DNA from: Falsirhodobacter algicola
GTDB lineage: Bacteria; Pseudomonadota; Alphaproteobacteria; Rhodobacterales; Rhodobacteraceae
Length of the DNA stretch: 64,000 nucleotides
Direction of reading: 5' to 3'
NCBI RefSeq assembly: GCF_018279165.1
Contig: NZ_CP047291.1
Span: 1 to 64,000, forward strand
Made by a program: the position numbers and the translations under genes. Of the stretch, positions 1 to 8,609 are shown in pieces (positions within the stretch are counted from its first letter, which is position 1; every line of letters starts with the position of its first letter). A model generated the notes under the pieces. The model did not search any database. It worked only from the letters and a program-made list of their open reading frames with translations, and was not told the origin of the DNA.

Positions 1-810
1 GCCGGGCGAGACGGTGAAATCGAGGCCCAGTTCCCACAGCGTATCGCCGCAAGGCTCATCCTCGAACGGATAGGCTTCGGAGTTGTCGTAGGGGAAGAAC
101 AGCAGATAGCTTTCGGTGCGCAGCAGATCGAGCGTGGTGAACCGGCAGGGGATGATGCCCAGATCCTTGCCTTCGTCGAGGATGCGGTCCCAGATCATGC
201 CGGCATCCTGCGCCCGCACGAACAGCTCATACCCCCGCTCGCCGGTATAGCCGGTGCGCGAGATCATCGCCGGCACCCCGAAGAGCGAGGTCGCCATATG
301 GCTGAAATAGGGCAGATCGCGGATGCCGGGCACATGGCGGGCGAGGAAGTCCACCGCCAGCGGCCCTTGCAGCGACAGATCGTGCAGGTTGTCGTCGAAG
401 CGCACCGACACGTCGCGCCCTTCGGCGGCCATGGTCAGCTGCTCGTATCCCTGACCCGCGCCATGCACCACCATGAAGGCGTTGGGCGCGGTGCGGTAGA
501 TCACGCAGTCGTCGACGAATTTGCCCGCATCGTTCAGCATGCAGGCATAGACGGCGCGGCCGGGCATCAGCTTTTCGACGTTGCGCGTGGTGGCGCGGTC
601 GATGACATGCGACGCGCCGGCGCCCGTGATGTGAACCTTCTTCAGACCCGAGACGTCCATCAGGCCGGCCTTGGTGCGGATCGCCTCGTATTCGGCCATG
701 GGATCGGCGTCATAGGACCAAGCGGTGCCCATCCCGCTCCAATCCTCCAGCGACGAGCCGAGAGCGCGGTGCCGGTCGGCAAGGGCCGAGAATCTCCAAG
801 ATGCGGTCAT
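1..810 (-). CDS. GcvT-family THF-dependent aminomethyltransferase-like protein (C-terminus cut by window edge)
   Basis: About 270 N-terminal residues are visible; the gene runs off the low-coordinate edge. The ATG at 810 follows AAGGA by 8 bases. The protein starts MTASWRFSALADRH and contains the GcvT-fold segments GLMDVSGLKKVHITG, DNLHDLSLQGP and SRTGYTGERGYELFV, typical of enzymes that move a methyl or methylene group from an amine or sulfonium compound to tetrahydrofolate. DmdA and dimethylglycine or glycine betaine demethylases belong to this superfamily. It lies downstream of the Amt transporter and TMAO demethylase on the same strand, which suggests a role in demethylating a quaternary or methylated amine. 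The substrate cannot be assigned from sequence. I see the family; the methylamine link is inferred from context. Confidence 0.8.
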   Translation of the reverse strand, partial: MTASWRFSALADRHRALGSSLEDWSGMGTAWSYDADPMAEYEAIRTKAGLMDVSGLKKVHITGAGASHVIDRATTRNVEKLMPGRAVYACMLNDAGKFVDDCVIYRTAPNAFMVVHGAGQGYEQLTMAAEGRDVSVRFDDNLHDLSLQGPLAVDFLARHVPGIRDLPYFSHMATSLFGVPAMISRTGYTGERGYELFVRAQDAGMIWDRILDEGKDLGIIPCRFTTLDLLRTESYLLFFPYDNSEAYPFEDEPCGDTLWELGLDFTVSPG

Positions 811-860
811 GTTCGTGTCCTTGTGGTCGTGTGGTCGTATATGTTCCGGGGGGGGTGGGG

Positions 861-885
861 GCCGCGGCGGCCAAAGCGCCGCGGC
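861..885 (-). other. Intergenic hairpin (9-bp stem) upstream of the GcvT-like gene
   Basis: GCCGCGGCG (861-869) pairs perfectly with CGCCGCGGC (877-885) across a 7-base loop, between the 59-residue gene and the GcvT-like gene. On the transcribed minus strand it is followed by C-rich sequence and no T run. An mRNA-processing or stabilising stem therefore fits better than an intrinsic terminator. Function is not shown. Confidence 0.4.
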
Positions 886-892
886 CGCGCCG

Positions 893-1072
893 TCAGTGCT
901 TGCCGCTGCGGGCGGCGTCGTAGGCGTGCTTCTCGTGGCGCCAGCCGAGGATCATGGCGGCCAGCACGCACAGATAGCACAGGCCGATCCAGACGATCTC
1001 GGAGGAGCCGAAGCCCGCGAAGATGGCGCCGGTCACGCCGTCCCAGGTGCCCGTGTCAAAAGGTGCTTCCAT
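893..1072 (-). CDS. Small single-pass membrane protein (59 aa) downstream of amtB
   Basis: A 59-codon frame too short for many gene callers. The ATG at 1072 has AGGA 7 bases upstream, and the frame begins 27 bases after the amtB stop. The protein opens MEAPFDTGTWDGVTGAIFAG, has one strongly hydrophobic stretch around residues 24-42 (IVWIGLCYLCVLAAMILGW), and ends in a basic, hydrophilic tail (RHEKHAYDAARSGKH). A single transmembrane helix with a cytoplasmic C-terminus is the likely topology. I recognise no named family. The position between amtB and the GcvT-like gene suggests an accessory subunit or stabiliser of the transporter; that is inference only. Confidence 0.7.
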   Translation of the reverse strand: MEAPFDTGTWDGVTGAIFAGFGSSEIVWIGLCYLCVLAAMILGWRHEKHAYDAARSGKH

Positions 1073-1099
1073 GTGATGTTCCTTTCGTGTCGCGCGGCG

Positions 1100-2479
1100 T
1101 CATTCGGCCGGGGTGACGGTGGGATGCAGCGCCTCGGGATAGGCGGAGGCGGGGACTTTGGTCTTGTCGAGGCCCAGAAGTTCGGCCTCCGGGGGAACGC
1201 GCAGCTGGCCCATGGCCTTCAGCACCCACGAGGCGACATAGCCCGGCACGAAGCCCAGAAGGCCCATGATGACCGCGCCGACCAATTGGCCCATGAACGA
1301 GGTTTCGATCACGTTCTCGCCGGCCATGGCGGGATAGCCTTGGGCGGCGATGCCCACGGCCAGCAGGCCCCACATGCCGAGGAAGCCGTGCACCGCCACC
1401 GCGCCCACCGCATCGTCGATGCCGCGGCGTTCCACGAAGGAGGAGACGAAGGGCATGGCGGCCGCACCGACGAAGCCGATCACGAAGGCCATCGGCGGAT
1501 ACCACAGGTCGATCCCCGCCGCGCAGGAGATGATCCCGCCAAGCGCGCCCGACATCATCCAGAACGGATCGCGGGTGATCATCCATGCGCCGATGATCCC
1601 GCCCGACATGCCCATCAGCGTGTTGAACGTCATCCCCGACAGCGTCATCGGCGTGCCGTAGATGGAGGCGGTCATCGTGCCCGACCAGCTCCACGCTTCG
1701 CCCGGAACGATCACGCAGCCCATGAGGAAGCCCCAGAAGCCCGCGATGATGAGCATGAGGCCCACCAGCGTCATCGGCATCGAATGGCCCGGAATGGCGT
1801 TGGGCGTTCCGTCCGGATTGAACTTGCCGATCCGCGGGCCGAGGTTGATGACCACGCCCAGCGTGAAGAAGCCCGCGATCATGTGCACGACACCCGCCGC
1901 GCCGAAATCGTGATAGCCCCATTTCGTGACCAGCCAGCCATCGGCATGCCAGCCCCACGCCGCAGCGAGGATCCAGACGAAGGCGCCCAGAATGGTCGCC
2001 AGCACGACAAAGCCGGTCAGGGTGATCCGCTCGATCAGCGCGCCCGACAGGATGGAGGCGGTGGTCGCCGCAAAGAGCACGAACGCCCCCCAGAACACGC
2101 CCGACGAGCGGTCCGACAGGTTCGGCCCCATATATTCGGACCACGGGGCCGCCACCGAATTGGCGTATTCCAGCCCCGAGATGCCGGCCGGTCCGGCCGA
2201 CAGGTCCAGCCCCGTGGGGAAGGCCCAGTAGATCCACCAACCGATGAGGTAGAAGAAGGGAACGATCATCGCGAAGGCGAGGATGTTCTTGATGCCCGAG
2301 GCCAGCGCGTTCTTCGACCGCGAGGCCCCCATCTCGTAGGCGAGAAAGCCCGCATGGATCAGCACCATGAGCGGGATCGTCAGATAGTAGAAGGTTTCGG
2401 AGAAGGTGGAGCCGAGGCCGCCAGCCTTTTCCTGCAGTTCCGCGACCGTGGCCGCCAGCGTTGCGAGGTCCTGTTCCAC
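1100..2479 (-). CDS. amtB: Ammonium/methylammonium transporter (Amt family)
   Basis: A 459-residue Amt/MEP/Rh channel protein that conducts ammonium, and often methylammonium, across the inner membrane. Family landmarks include the aromatic, glycine-rich early helices (MVLIHAGFLAYEMGASRSKN), ALIERI, HMIAGFFTLGV and the late GFVPGYVASWVL helix. The N-terminus carries an extra hydrophilic segment of about 30 residues (VEQDLATLAATVAELQEKAG) with heptad-like spacing and no sign of a cleaved signal peptide. GTG at 2479 is preferred because GGGAG lies 7 bases upstream; a TTG at 2485 is the longer option. It sits between the TMAO demethylase gene and the GcvT-like gene, so its physiological substrate may be ammonium or methylamine released by the pathway. 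Confidence 0.93.
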   Translation of the reverse strand: MEQDLATLAATVAELQEKAGGLGSTFSETFYYLTIPLMVLIHAGFLAYEMGASRSKNALASGIKNILAFAMIVPFFYLIGWWIYWAFPTGLDLSAGPAGISGLEYANSVAAPWSEYMGPNLSDRSSGVFWGAFVLFAATTASILSGALIERITLTGFVVLATILGAFVWILAAAWGWHADGWLVTKWGYHDFGAAGVVHMIAGFFTLGVVINLGPRIGKFNPDGTPNAIPGHSMPMTLVGLMLIIAGFWGFLMGCVIVPGEAWSWSGTMTASIYGTPMTLSGMTFNTLMGMSGGIIGAWMITRDPFWMMSGALGGIISCAAGIDLWYPPMAFVIGFVGAAAMPFVSSFVERRGIDDAVGAVAVHGFLGMWGLLAVGIAAQGYPAMAGENVIETSFMGQLVGAVIMGLLGFVPGYVASWVLKAMGQLRVPPEAELLGLDKTKVPASAYPEALHPTVTPAE

Positions 2480-2536
2480 GTCCAAACTCCCTGTTGAGTG
2501 GAGAGGCGGTTTCTTTTGCCGTCTTCTTTGTATCGA

Positions 2537-2572
2537 CCGGCCAAGGCCGGCCCGGACGGGGACGAAGCCCCG
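2537..2572 (-). other. Two tandem hairpins between tdm and amtB
   Basis: CCGGCC-AA-GGCCGG (2537-2550) and CGGGG-ACGAAG-CCCCG (2557-2572) sit in the 108-base gap between the tdm stop and the amtB start. Neither is followed by a T run on the minus strand. They could attenuate readthrough or protect the 3' end of the upstream message, allowing different levels of Tdm and AmtB. Confidence 0.4.
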
Positions 2573-2587
2573 CCACGCCGCCCCCCG

Positions 2588-4954
2588 TCAGGAGCGCGGA
2601 CGTTCCTTTTTCGGATCGTAATGCGGGAAGGGTGTGACCCGCGCCGCGAACCGTTTCATGTGTCCGTCAAGCCGGCCGACCTCCACCGCGGTGCCGATCT
2701 CGGCATGGGCGACATCGATCCGCGCCAGCGCGATCCAGCGATTGGTGCGCGGCGAATGCATGGCCGAACAGATCTCCCCCACCTGCGCGCGTCCGATGCG
2801 GATGCAGTCGCCATGGGCGATGGGGTCCTGACCGTCGATCTCCAGCCCGACGAATTTGCGCGCGGGCGTCGTCTTGCGGCGGATCAGCGCCTCGCGGCCC
2901 ACGAAATCGGCGGTCTTGGATTTCAGCGGCACGGTGAAGCCGATGCCCGCCTCGAACGGATCGGTCTGATCGGAGAAATCGTAGCCGGCAAAGATCAGCC
3001 CGGATTCGATCCGGCACAGATCGAGGCCCAAGAGGCCCATCGGGCGCAGGCCGAGCGGGCGGCCCGCCTCCCAGACGGCGCGGAACACCGCGTCCCCGTC
3101 CTTGGGGTGGCAGAAGATCTCGTAGCCCAGCTCTCCGGTATAGCCGGTGCGCGAGAGCACCACCGGCGCCCCCTCCGGCCCGCCGAGGCGACCGATGGTG
3201 AAGCGGAACCAGTCGATCGCATCCGCGGCGGGCTGATGCGGCGGGGTCCAGATGATCTGCGAGACCAGCTCGCGCGATTTCGGGCCCTGCACCGCGAGGT
3301 TGTGCATCTGATCGGTAGAGGCGCGCACGAGGACGTTCAGCCCCAGACGCTCGGCCTCTTCGCGCATCCACAGGCCGCTGTCGTCCGACCCGCCGATCCA
3401 GCGGAAGTTCTGATCGCCAAGGCGGAACAGCGTGCCGTCGTCGATCATGCCGCCATGCGGATAGCACATCGCGGTATAGACGATCTGCCCATGACCGAGC
3501 TTGGAGACATCGCGCGTCAGCACCCAGTTCAGCAGCGCCTCGGCGTCGGGGCCGGTCACTTCGAACTTGCGCAGGGCGCTGAGGTCCATGACCACGACAC
3601 CCTCGCGCGCGGCCCAGTAGGATTCCACCGGATCGGTCTGCGCAAAGCTGTTCGGCAGCCAGAAGCCCTTGTATTCGACGAAATCCTGCGTCAGGGCGGC
3701 GAAATTGTCGTGGAAGGCGCTCTCGCGCGTCATGATCGGCTCCGCGTCGGGGGTGGGCCGCCACGCCGAGGCGCGCTGAAAACGCTCGCTCGCGGCATAG
3801 CTGCGCACATGGATGTCAGTCAGATCCCAGCCATTGGCGGCCGAGGTGTCGTCGGGGCAAGCCGAGGAGACGCAGACGATATCGGTCAGCGCGCGCAGCA
3901 GCACGTAATCGCCCGGCCGCGACCAAGGCTCGTCGGCATAGAAGACGCCATGATCGTCGATGCCGGTGTTGAAGAAGAAGTTGGCCGCCATCCAGCCCGC
4001 CCGCGCCTCGATCCCGTGGGGGGCAAGGGCGCGGTTGAAGTTGTCGGTGCAGTTGGCATGGCCGGGATAGCCGATGTCGTCGTAATACTTGGCGGCGCAG
4101 GCAAGGCCCAGAAGGTCGTGGCGGCCGCAGCTGTCCTGCACCACCTCCACCAGCGGGGTCATGTCATGGTCGTAGTACTTGGCGTGCAGGCCGGGCGTGG
4201 GATAGCTGTGGCCCATCAGGGTGCGGGTCGTCGTCGCATCCAGCGGGCGCACGATGCCGCGATCCAGCTTGCGGGCGTCGAAGCATTGGAAATCGGTGCA
4301 TTGGCGGCCATCCACGTCGATGATCTGGATGAACTCACCCGCCTTCACGACATAGGATTCCGCCGTGGCCGACGCGACGCGGATGTCGTGCAGCGGATCG
4401 GCCAAGGGATCGGGCAGATCGAACCGGCCGCGCATCCGCGCCTCGGCCCGCTTCAGGATCAGCGTCAGCGGGGTGGCGGTGTCCTGCGCGCCGACATCCA
4501 TCGGGGCGGCGGGCGCGGCGATCACGACCCAGCCCGCGCCCTGCGCGGTGAAGCTCGCGGCCTCTCCGGGGCGGGACTGTGCGCCGAAAAGGCCGATCCC
4601 GCGGGCAGAGGCGAGGTCGATCCCCCGCATCGCCAGCGCAAGGCGCAACCGCGCCAGCGACGGCTCACCGCGGGCGAGCGCGGCCTTCAGCCCCTCGGGG
4701 GCGGTATCGGCGGCGCAACCCAGAAGGCCGCAATCGATGCGCCCGTCGGGATGGGCGGCGATCAGTTCGGCCCGCTGCCCCCCTTCGTCGTTCTGGAGGC
4801 GCAGGCTGTCGCCGGGGCGGATCTCCACGACGATCGCACCGCCGCCGGGAACGGAGTAGCGTTCCTCGGTGCGGGCGAAGGCGGCGGCGCGGCGCGCGCG
4901 GCTGGCCGTTGGCGGGCCGGGGCGGAAGAGGGCGTCGGGCGGCAGTTGCAGCAT
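2588..4954 (-). CDS. tdm: Trimethylamine N-oxide demethylase (TMAO aldolase)
   Basis: A protein of about 788 residues that cleaves TMAO to dimethylamine and formaldehyde in the cytoplasm. The order is that of known Tdm: an N-terminal DUF1989-type metal domain (about 1-395) and a C-terminal GcvT-like tetrahydrofolate domain (about 405-788), which can capture the released one-carbon unit. Cysteine-rich segments GRQCTDFQCFD, DSCGRHDLLG, HANCTDNF and CVSSACPDD lie in the first domain; the family's zinc is bound by cysteines here. FSDQTDPFEAGIGFTV and FVGREALIRRK are GcvT landmarks. Two ATGs, at 4960 and 4954, are possible. AAGGA is one base from the first and 7 bases from the second, so 4954 is preferred. 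Next to tmm, same strand. Confidence 0.93.
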   Translation of the reverse strand: MLQLPPDALFRPGPPTASRARRAAAFARTEERYSVPGGGAIVVEIRPGDSLRLQNDEGGQRAELIAAHPDGRIDCGLLGCAADTAPEGLKAALARGEPSLARLRLALAMRGIDLASARGIGLFGAQSRPGEAASFTAQGAGWVVIAAPAAPMDVGAQDTATPLTLILKRAEARMRGRFDLPDPLADPLHDIRVASATAESYVVKAGEFIQIIDVDGRQCTDFQCFDARKLDRGIVRPLDATTTRTLMGHSYPTPGLHAKYYDHDMTPLVEVVQDSCGRHDLLGLACAAKYYDDIGYPGHANCTDNFNRALAPHGIEARAGWMAANFFFNTGIDDHGVFYADEPWSRPGDYVLLRALTDIVCVSSACPDDTSAANGWDLTDIHVRSYAASERFQRASAWRPTPDAEPIMTRESAFHDNFAALTQDFVEYKGFWLPNSFAQTDPVESYWAAREGVVVMDLSALRKFEVTGPDAEALLNWVLTRDVSKLGHGQIVYTAMCYPHGGMIDDGTLFRLGDQNFRWIGGSDDSGLWMREEAERLGLNVLVRASTDQMHNLAVQGPKSRELVSQIIWTPPHQPAADAIDWFRFTIGRLGGPEGAPVVLSRTGYTGELGYEIFCHPKDGDAVFRAVWEAGRPLGLRPMGLLGLDLCRIESGLIFAGYDFSDQTDPFEAGIGFTVPLKSKTADFVGREALIRRKTTPARKFVGLEIDGQDPIAHGDCIRIGRAQVGEICSAMHSPRTNRWIALARIDVAHAEIGTAVEVGRLDGHMKRFAARVTPFPHYDPKKERPRS

Positions 4955-5013
4955 CCGCATGTCCTTGTGTCAGAGCGGAGGCGCGGCCACGGGGGCCGCA
5001 CCCCATCTTGAGC

Positions 5014-6357
5014 CTAGTTCGCGAGATAGGCTTCCATGGAATCGTCCAGCGCATCTTTCCACGGGGTGTGATGCACGGGCGCCATGGTGCCGGTGATGAC
5101 CGATTGATAGCAGTTGTTGCGGAAGCCCATGATATCGATGGACTTATGCTTCTTCCATTCGAAGAAGGCCGCACAGGCGCCATCGACATCGAAGCTGGGA
5201 TAATCGGTGTCGGCCAGCAATTCCTTGATGTAATCGCCCTGATAGCGAATGGCGTATTTCACATCGTCCGAGGCTTCTTCGCGCGCCTCGCGTTCGGAGA
5301 CATCGGCCATCAGCACCTGACGGTCGGCGGGCACCTCGATCCGGCCCATGATGATGTCGCGCACATACCACGCTTGGGCGTCGAACATGTTGAAGGTGAA
5401 CCACTGGTCCTGCATCCCCAGATAGAAGAGCTTGGGATTGTGGACATAGATGACGCCCTTGTAGAGGTCGGCCGCGGCAAGGCGGTTCTTCGTCTTCAGG
5501 CGCAGATCGTCCGGCAGGAACGGGAAATAGTGGCGATACCCGGTGCACAGGATGATCGCATCCACCTCGCGGCTGGTGCCGTCCTTGAAGAAGGCGGTCT
5601 TGCCCTCGACCCGGACCAGCGCGGGCTTCTCCTCCCAGTTGTCGGGCCAGTGGAAGCCCATCGGCGCCGAGCGGTAGGAGGTCGTGACCGTCTTGGCCCC
5701 GTATTTCCAGCATTGCGAACCGATATCCTCGGCCGAATAGGAAGCGCCGACCAGCAGCACGTCCTTGCCCGTGAATTCGCGCGCGTCGCGGAAGTCATGG
5801 GCGTGCACGATGCGGCCGTGATAGGTGTCAAAGCCCGGATATTCCGGCACGTTCGGCGAGGAGAAGTGCCCGGTCGCGATGATGACATGGTCGAAGACCT
5901 CGCGATAGACGCTGTCCTTTTCCATGTCGTGGACGGTCACGGTGAACATGCCGGTCTCGGCATCCTCCTCGATCCAGCGGATGACCGAGTTGAAGCGGAT
6001 CCAGTCGCGCACGCCAGCCTTCAGCACGCGCCCTTCGATGTAATCGACCATGACCGCGCGCGGCGGATAGGAGGCGATCTGCTTTCCGAAATGCTCCTCG
6101 AAGGAATAATCGGCGAATTCCAGCCCTTCCTTGGGGCCGTTGCTCCACAGATAACGGTACATGGAGCCGTGGACCGGCTCGCCATGTTCATCGACGCCGG
6201 TGCGCCATGTATAATTCCAAAGGCCACCCCAATTGGCCTGCTTTTCAAAACAGACGACCTCGGGAATCTCGGCACCTTTCTGGGCGGCGGACTGGAAGGC
6301 CCGAAGTTGTGCAAGGCCCGAGGGGCCCGCGCCGATGACGGCAACGCGTTTGGTCAT
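5014..6357 (-). CDS. tmm: Trimethylamine monooxygenase (flavin-containing)
   Basis: A 447-residue class B FMO that oxidises trimethylamine to TMAO with FAD, NADPH and O2. Visible are the FAD Rossmann motif GAGPSG (9-14), the FMO fingerprint [11 protein letters not shown] (179-189), the NADPH site GASYSAE (204-210) and [12 protein letters not shown]. Length and the aromatic C-terminal region ([16 protein letters not shown]-like) match bacterial Tmm rather than Baeyer-Villiger enzymes. ATG 6357 has GGGAG 7 bases upstream; the longer frame to 6507 would run through the regulatory gap. It is probably the first gene of a tmm-tdm(-amtB) unit, with a divergent gene starting at 6528 and a dyad at 6399-6419 between them. 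Confidence 0.94.
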   Translation of the reverse strand: MTKRVAVIGAGPSGLAQLRAFQSAAQKGAEIPEVVCFEKQANWGGLWNYTWRTGVDEHGEPVHGSMYRYLWSNGPKEGLEFADYSFEEHFGKQIASYPPRAVMVDYIEGRVLKAGVRDWIRFNSVIRWIEEDAETGMFTVTVHDMEKDSVYREVFDHVIIATGHFSSPNVPEYPGFDTYHGRIVHAHDFRDAREFTGKDVLLVGASYSAEDIGSQCWKYGAKTVTTSYRSAPMGFHWPDNWEEKPALVRVEGKTAFFKDGTSREVDAIILCTGYRHYFPFLPDDLRLKTKNRLAAADLYKGVIYVHNPKLFYLGMQDQWFTFNMFDAQAWYVRDIIMGRIEVPADRQVLMADVSEREAREEASDDVKYAIRYQGDYIKELLADTDYPSFDVDGACAAFFEWKKHKSIDIMGFRNNCYQSVITGTMAPVHHTPWKDALDDSMEAYLAN

Positions 6358-6398
6358 TGCTAGCTCCCTGCTTCCCGGTCTGAACCAATCTTCTAAGC

Positions 6399-6419
6399 TG
6401 GTCCTTCCGGCATGGACCA
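6399..6419. promoter_or_regulatory. Candidate operator between tmm and the divergent binding-protein-like gene
   Basis: TGGTCC-N9-GGACCA forms a perfect 6+6 inverted repeat, 42 bases upstream of the tmm ATG in the 170-base divergent gap. TGGT/ACCA half-sites resemble those of FadR-type GntR regulators, and such a regulator is encoded at 7795-8601. The pairing of protein and site is an inference. No convincing -35/-10 pair could be placed. Confidence 0.45.
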
Positions 6420-6527
6420 ATGAGGGGCCGAATCGGCACTTTGGGTCAATAAACTTTCCTGCACGGAATAAGCAGGTTCTCCATTCTGAACGTTTCGCTT
6501 CACGCAAAAGGGGCTATTGTCGAAGAA

Positions 6528-7838
6528 ATGAGCAGTTCGTCATTCGCACAGCGCCTTGCGGTCAACGGATCGCTGCCTCGCCTCGGGGGGCAGAACCGCG
6601 CCCCGGTCCGAATCGGGTTCCTGACCCCGCTGACCGGACCGGAGGAGTATTGGGGCCGACCGGGCCTCGATGGGTGCCGCCTCTGGGCCGATGAGATCAA
6701 TGCCGCGGGCGGCATGATGGTGTCGGGCCGCCGTCAGCGGGTGGAGATCGTGGCCTTCGACAGCGCCGTCAGCCCGCAGGCGACCCAAGCGGCGGCGCGC
6801 GACATGGTGGAAAACCTGCGCGCCCGCCTGATCCTGACGCTGGGCGGCGACAGTTTCGCGCCCGCCTTGCCCTATCTGATGGAGCGGCGGGCGCTGGTGG
6901 CGACGCTGCTGCCGTCGGATCTGTCGCCCGACACGCCCTATCTGATCGCCCCGGCCGAGGCGCATCCCCTCTTCAACGTGACGGGGGTGGATTGGCTGGC
7001 GCGCAACCGACCGGCGGCGCGGCGCGTCGCGCTTTGCGCGCAGACCGACAGCCTCGGGCTGCCCTCGCTCGCGGTCTATCGCGCGGCGTTCGAGGCGGCG
7101 GAGCGGGCGATGGTCCGCGAGGTGCGGTACGATCCGGGATCGCGCGATGCGGCGGGGATCGTCGCGGCGATGCTGGCGGACGATCCGGACGTGCTCTGCT
7201 GGTGCTCTTCGGCGCCGCCGATGATGCAGGCCCTGACCGAGGCGGCCTTCGCCCAAGGGTTCCGCGGCGAGATATTGGCCTGCACCGCCGACGACTATCC
7301 CCGTCTGATCGCCCGGACGAGCGGGGATTTCATGTCCCGCTGCACCTTCCAATTCCCCGATTTCGACGATCCGAGCCTGACCGAGACCGCCTTCTTCTTC
7401 CGCCGCCCCAAGGCGTTCTTCGACGCCTACAACCGGCGCTTTCCGGGCGCATGGACCGCCGTCAGCTGGGAATACGCCTCCATCCTCGATCTGTGGCACA
7501 GCGCGGTGGAGATCGCCGACACGCTGGCCCCGGTATCGGTGCTGGCGGCGATGAAGCGCGGGCGCGAGATGCCCCACGCCTTCGGCCCCGCCCGGTGGTG
7601 GGGGGAGGAGATCTACGGCATCGACAACGCGCTGGTGGGCGATTGGCCGGTGGTGCGGATCATCGACGGGCGGGCGCGGATCGTGGAATTCGGATCGGTG
7701 CTGGATTGGCTCGGCCGCAACGGGCCGCTGCTGGCCCAGCATCTCGGCGCGCTCGGCCAGCTTTGGCATCAGCGGCGGGCCGGGAGGCCGGCGATCAGTC
7801 GTCCTGCATCAGCAGCTTCTGATCCTCGATCAAGGTGA
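6528..7838 (+). CDS. Type-1 periplasmic-binding-fold protein lacking a signal peptide (LivJ/AmiC-like)
   Basis: A 436-residue protein with the branched-chain amino-acid/amide binding fold (APVRIGFLTPLTGPEEYWG, about residues 25-43; GCRLWADEINAAGG; TLGGDSFAPALPYLMERRA). Members of this fold are usually exported ABC solute receptors, but the first 25 residues (MSSSSFAQRLAVNGSLPRLG) have no hydrophobic core or lipobox. It may therefore be cytoplasmic like AmiC, the amide sensor of Pseudomonas. No ABC permease or ATPase of this class is nearby, and no AmiR-like partner is visible. It is divergent from tmm, and its 3' end overlaps the convergent GntR gene by 44 bases. A sensor of methylated amines is a reasonable guess, not a demonstrated role. 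Confidence 0.75.
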   Translation: MSSSSFAQRLAVNGSLPRLGGQNRAPVRIGFLTPLTGPEEYWGRPGLDGCRLWADEINAAGGMMVSGRRQRVEIVAFDSAVSPQATQAAARDMVENLRARLILTLGGDSFAPALPYLMERRALVATLLPSDLSPDTPYLIAPAEAHPLFNVTGVDWLARNRPAARRVALCAQTDSLGLPSLAVYRAAFEAAERAMVREVRYDPGSRDAAGIVAAMLADDPDVLCWCSSAPPMMQALTEAAFAQGFRGEILACTADDYPRLIARTSGDFMSRCTFQFPDFDDPSLTETAFFFRRPKAFFDAYNRRFPGAWTAVSWEYASILDLWHSAVEIADTLAPVSVLAAMKRGREMPHAFGPARWWGEEIYGIDNALVGDWPVVRIIDGRARIVEFGSVLDWLGRNGPLLAQHLGALGQLWHQRRAGRPAISRPASAASDPRSR

Positions 7839-8601
7839 GCTTCATGAACTCCGTCGCCTCTTCGATGTCGCGGGCGGCGATGGCATTGAAGAGCGCGTTG
7901 TAACCGCGCTGATAGGCGGCGATGCGGTTCGGCGTCAGATGGCGGCGGTACATCGCGGCCCGGAAACTCTGCCGCCGCGCGTCGATCACGAGGTTGTAGC
8001 AGGCCACCAGCAGCGGGTTGCCGGTGCCGCGCGCGATCTGGCGGTGGAACTCCTCCTCCAGCCGGACGAAATCGGCGGCCTCGGTCTGGACGGCCTCCAT
8101 CCGCGAAAGGGTGACGGCCAGATCCTCGATCTCGCGCGGGGGCATGTTGATGATGGCAAGGCGCACCATCTCCGGCTCGAGGATGCCGCGCATCACCTGA
8201 AGGTGCAGCGGGCCGGTTTCGGCGGCCACGGGGGCCAGCGCGGCACTGGCGCCCGCCGGGTCCCACGTCACGAACGAGCCGGAGCCCGCCCGCCGCCGGA
8301 TCATCCCGCGGCTTTCCAAGAGGTCCAGCGCCTCGCGCACGGTGTTGCGCGCCACGCTCAGATCCTGCGCCATCTGCCGTTCGGAGGGCAGGCGTTCGTC
8401 ATGGCCGTATTCGCCCGCGACGATGCGCATCTTCAGCGTGTCGATGACATATTGCACGGTCGCGCCGACGACGGGTTCGCGCGCGGGCAGGGGGCGTCCG
8501 GAAGAGGGCGGCACGGGGATCGGTCCTTTGATCGGCCCGGGATCGGGCGGTCGCAGGATAGACCGGGCCGCCTTGGGAAATCCAGAGGCCCGGTGCGCCA
8601 T
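7795..8601 (-). CDS. GntR-family transcriptional regulator (FadR/FCD subfamily)
   Basis: A 268-residue repressor-type protein. The winged-helix domain spans about 45-115 (RLPSERQMAQDLSVARNTV, then EALDLLESRGMIRRRAGSG), followed by an all-helical FCD ligand domain (about 135-265, LEEEFHRQIARGTGNPLL). The N-terminal 40 residues are proline/arginine-rich, and the ATG at 8601 lacks a clear SD; a GTG near residue 45 is possible. It follows purU by 8 bases on the same strand, so it may be cotranscribed with the one-carbon genes. FCD regulators usually bind carboxylates or metals. Control of the methylamine genes is inferred from position only. Confidence 0.85.
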   Translation of the reverse strand: MAHRASGFPKAARSILRPPDPGPIKGPIPVPPSSGRPLPAREPVVGATVQYVIDTLKMRIVAGEYGHDERLPSERQMAQDLSVARNTVREALDLLESRGMIRRRAGSGSFVTWDPAGASAALAPVAAETGPLHLQVMRGILEPEMVRLAIINMPPREIEDLAVTLSRMEAVQTEAADFVRLEEEFHRQIARGTGNPLLVACYNLVIDARRQSFRAAMYRRHLTPNRIAAYQRGYNALFNAIAARDIEEATEFMKLTLIEDQKLLMQDD

Positions 8602-8609
8602 GGCAGCCC

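Noticed and set aside
1-810. Calling the partial GcvT-like gene dmdA (DMSP demethylase)
   Set aside because: It belongs to the same superfamily, but I cannot see DmdA-specific residues, the C-terminus is missing, and the context is methylamine use.
725-2497. Long open frames antisense to amtB, tdm and other genes (for example 725-2497 and 2498-5011 on the plus strand)
   Set aside because: They are shadow frames of high-GC coding DNA. Their translations are His/Arg/Asp-rich with no recognisable domain, while the opposite strand encodes clear enzymes.
6358-6507. N-terminal extension of Tmm to 6507
   Set aside because: The extra 50 residues lack similarity to any FMO and would cover the regulatory dyad; ATG 6357 has a good SD and starts right before the FAD motif.
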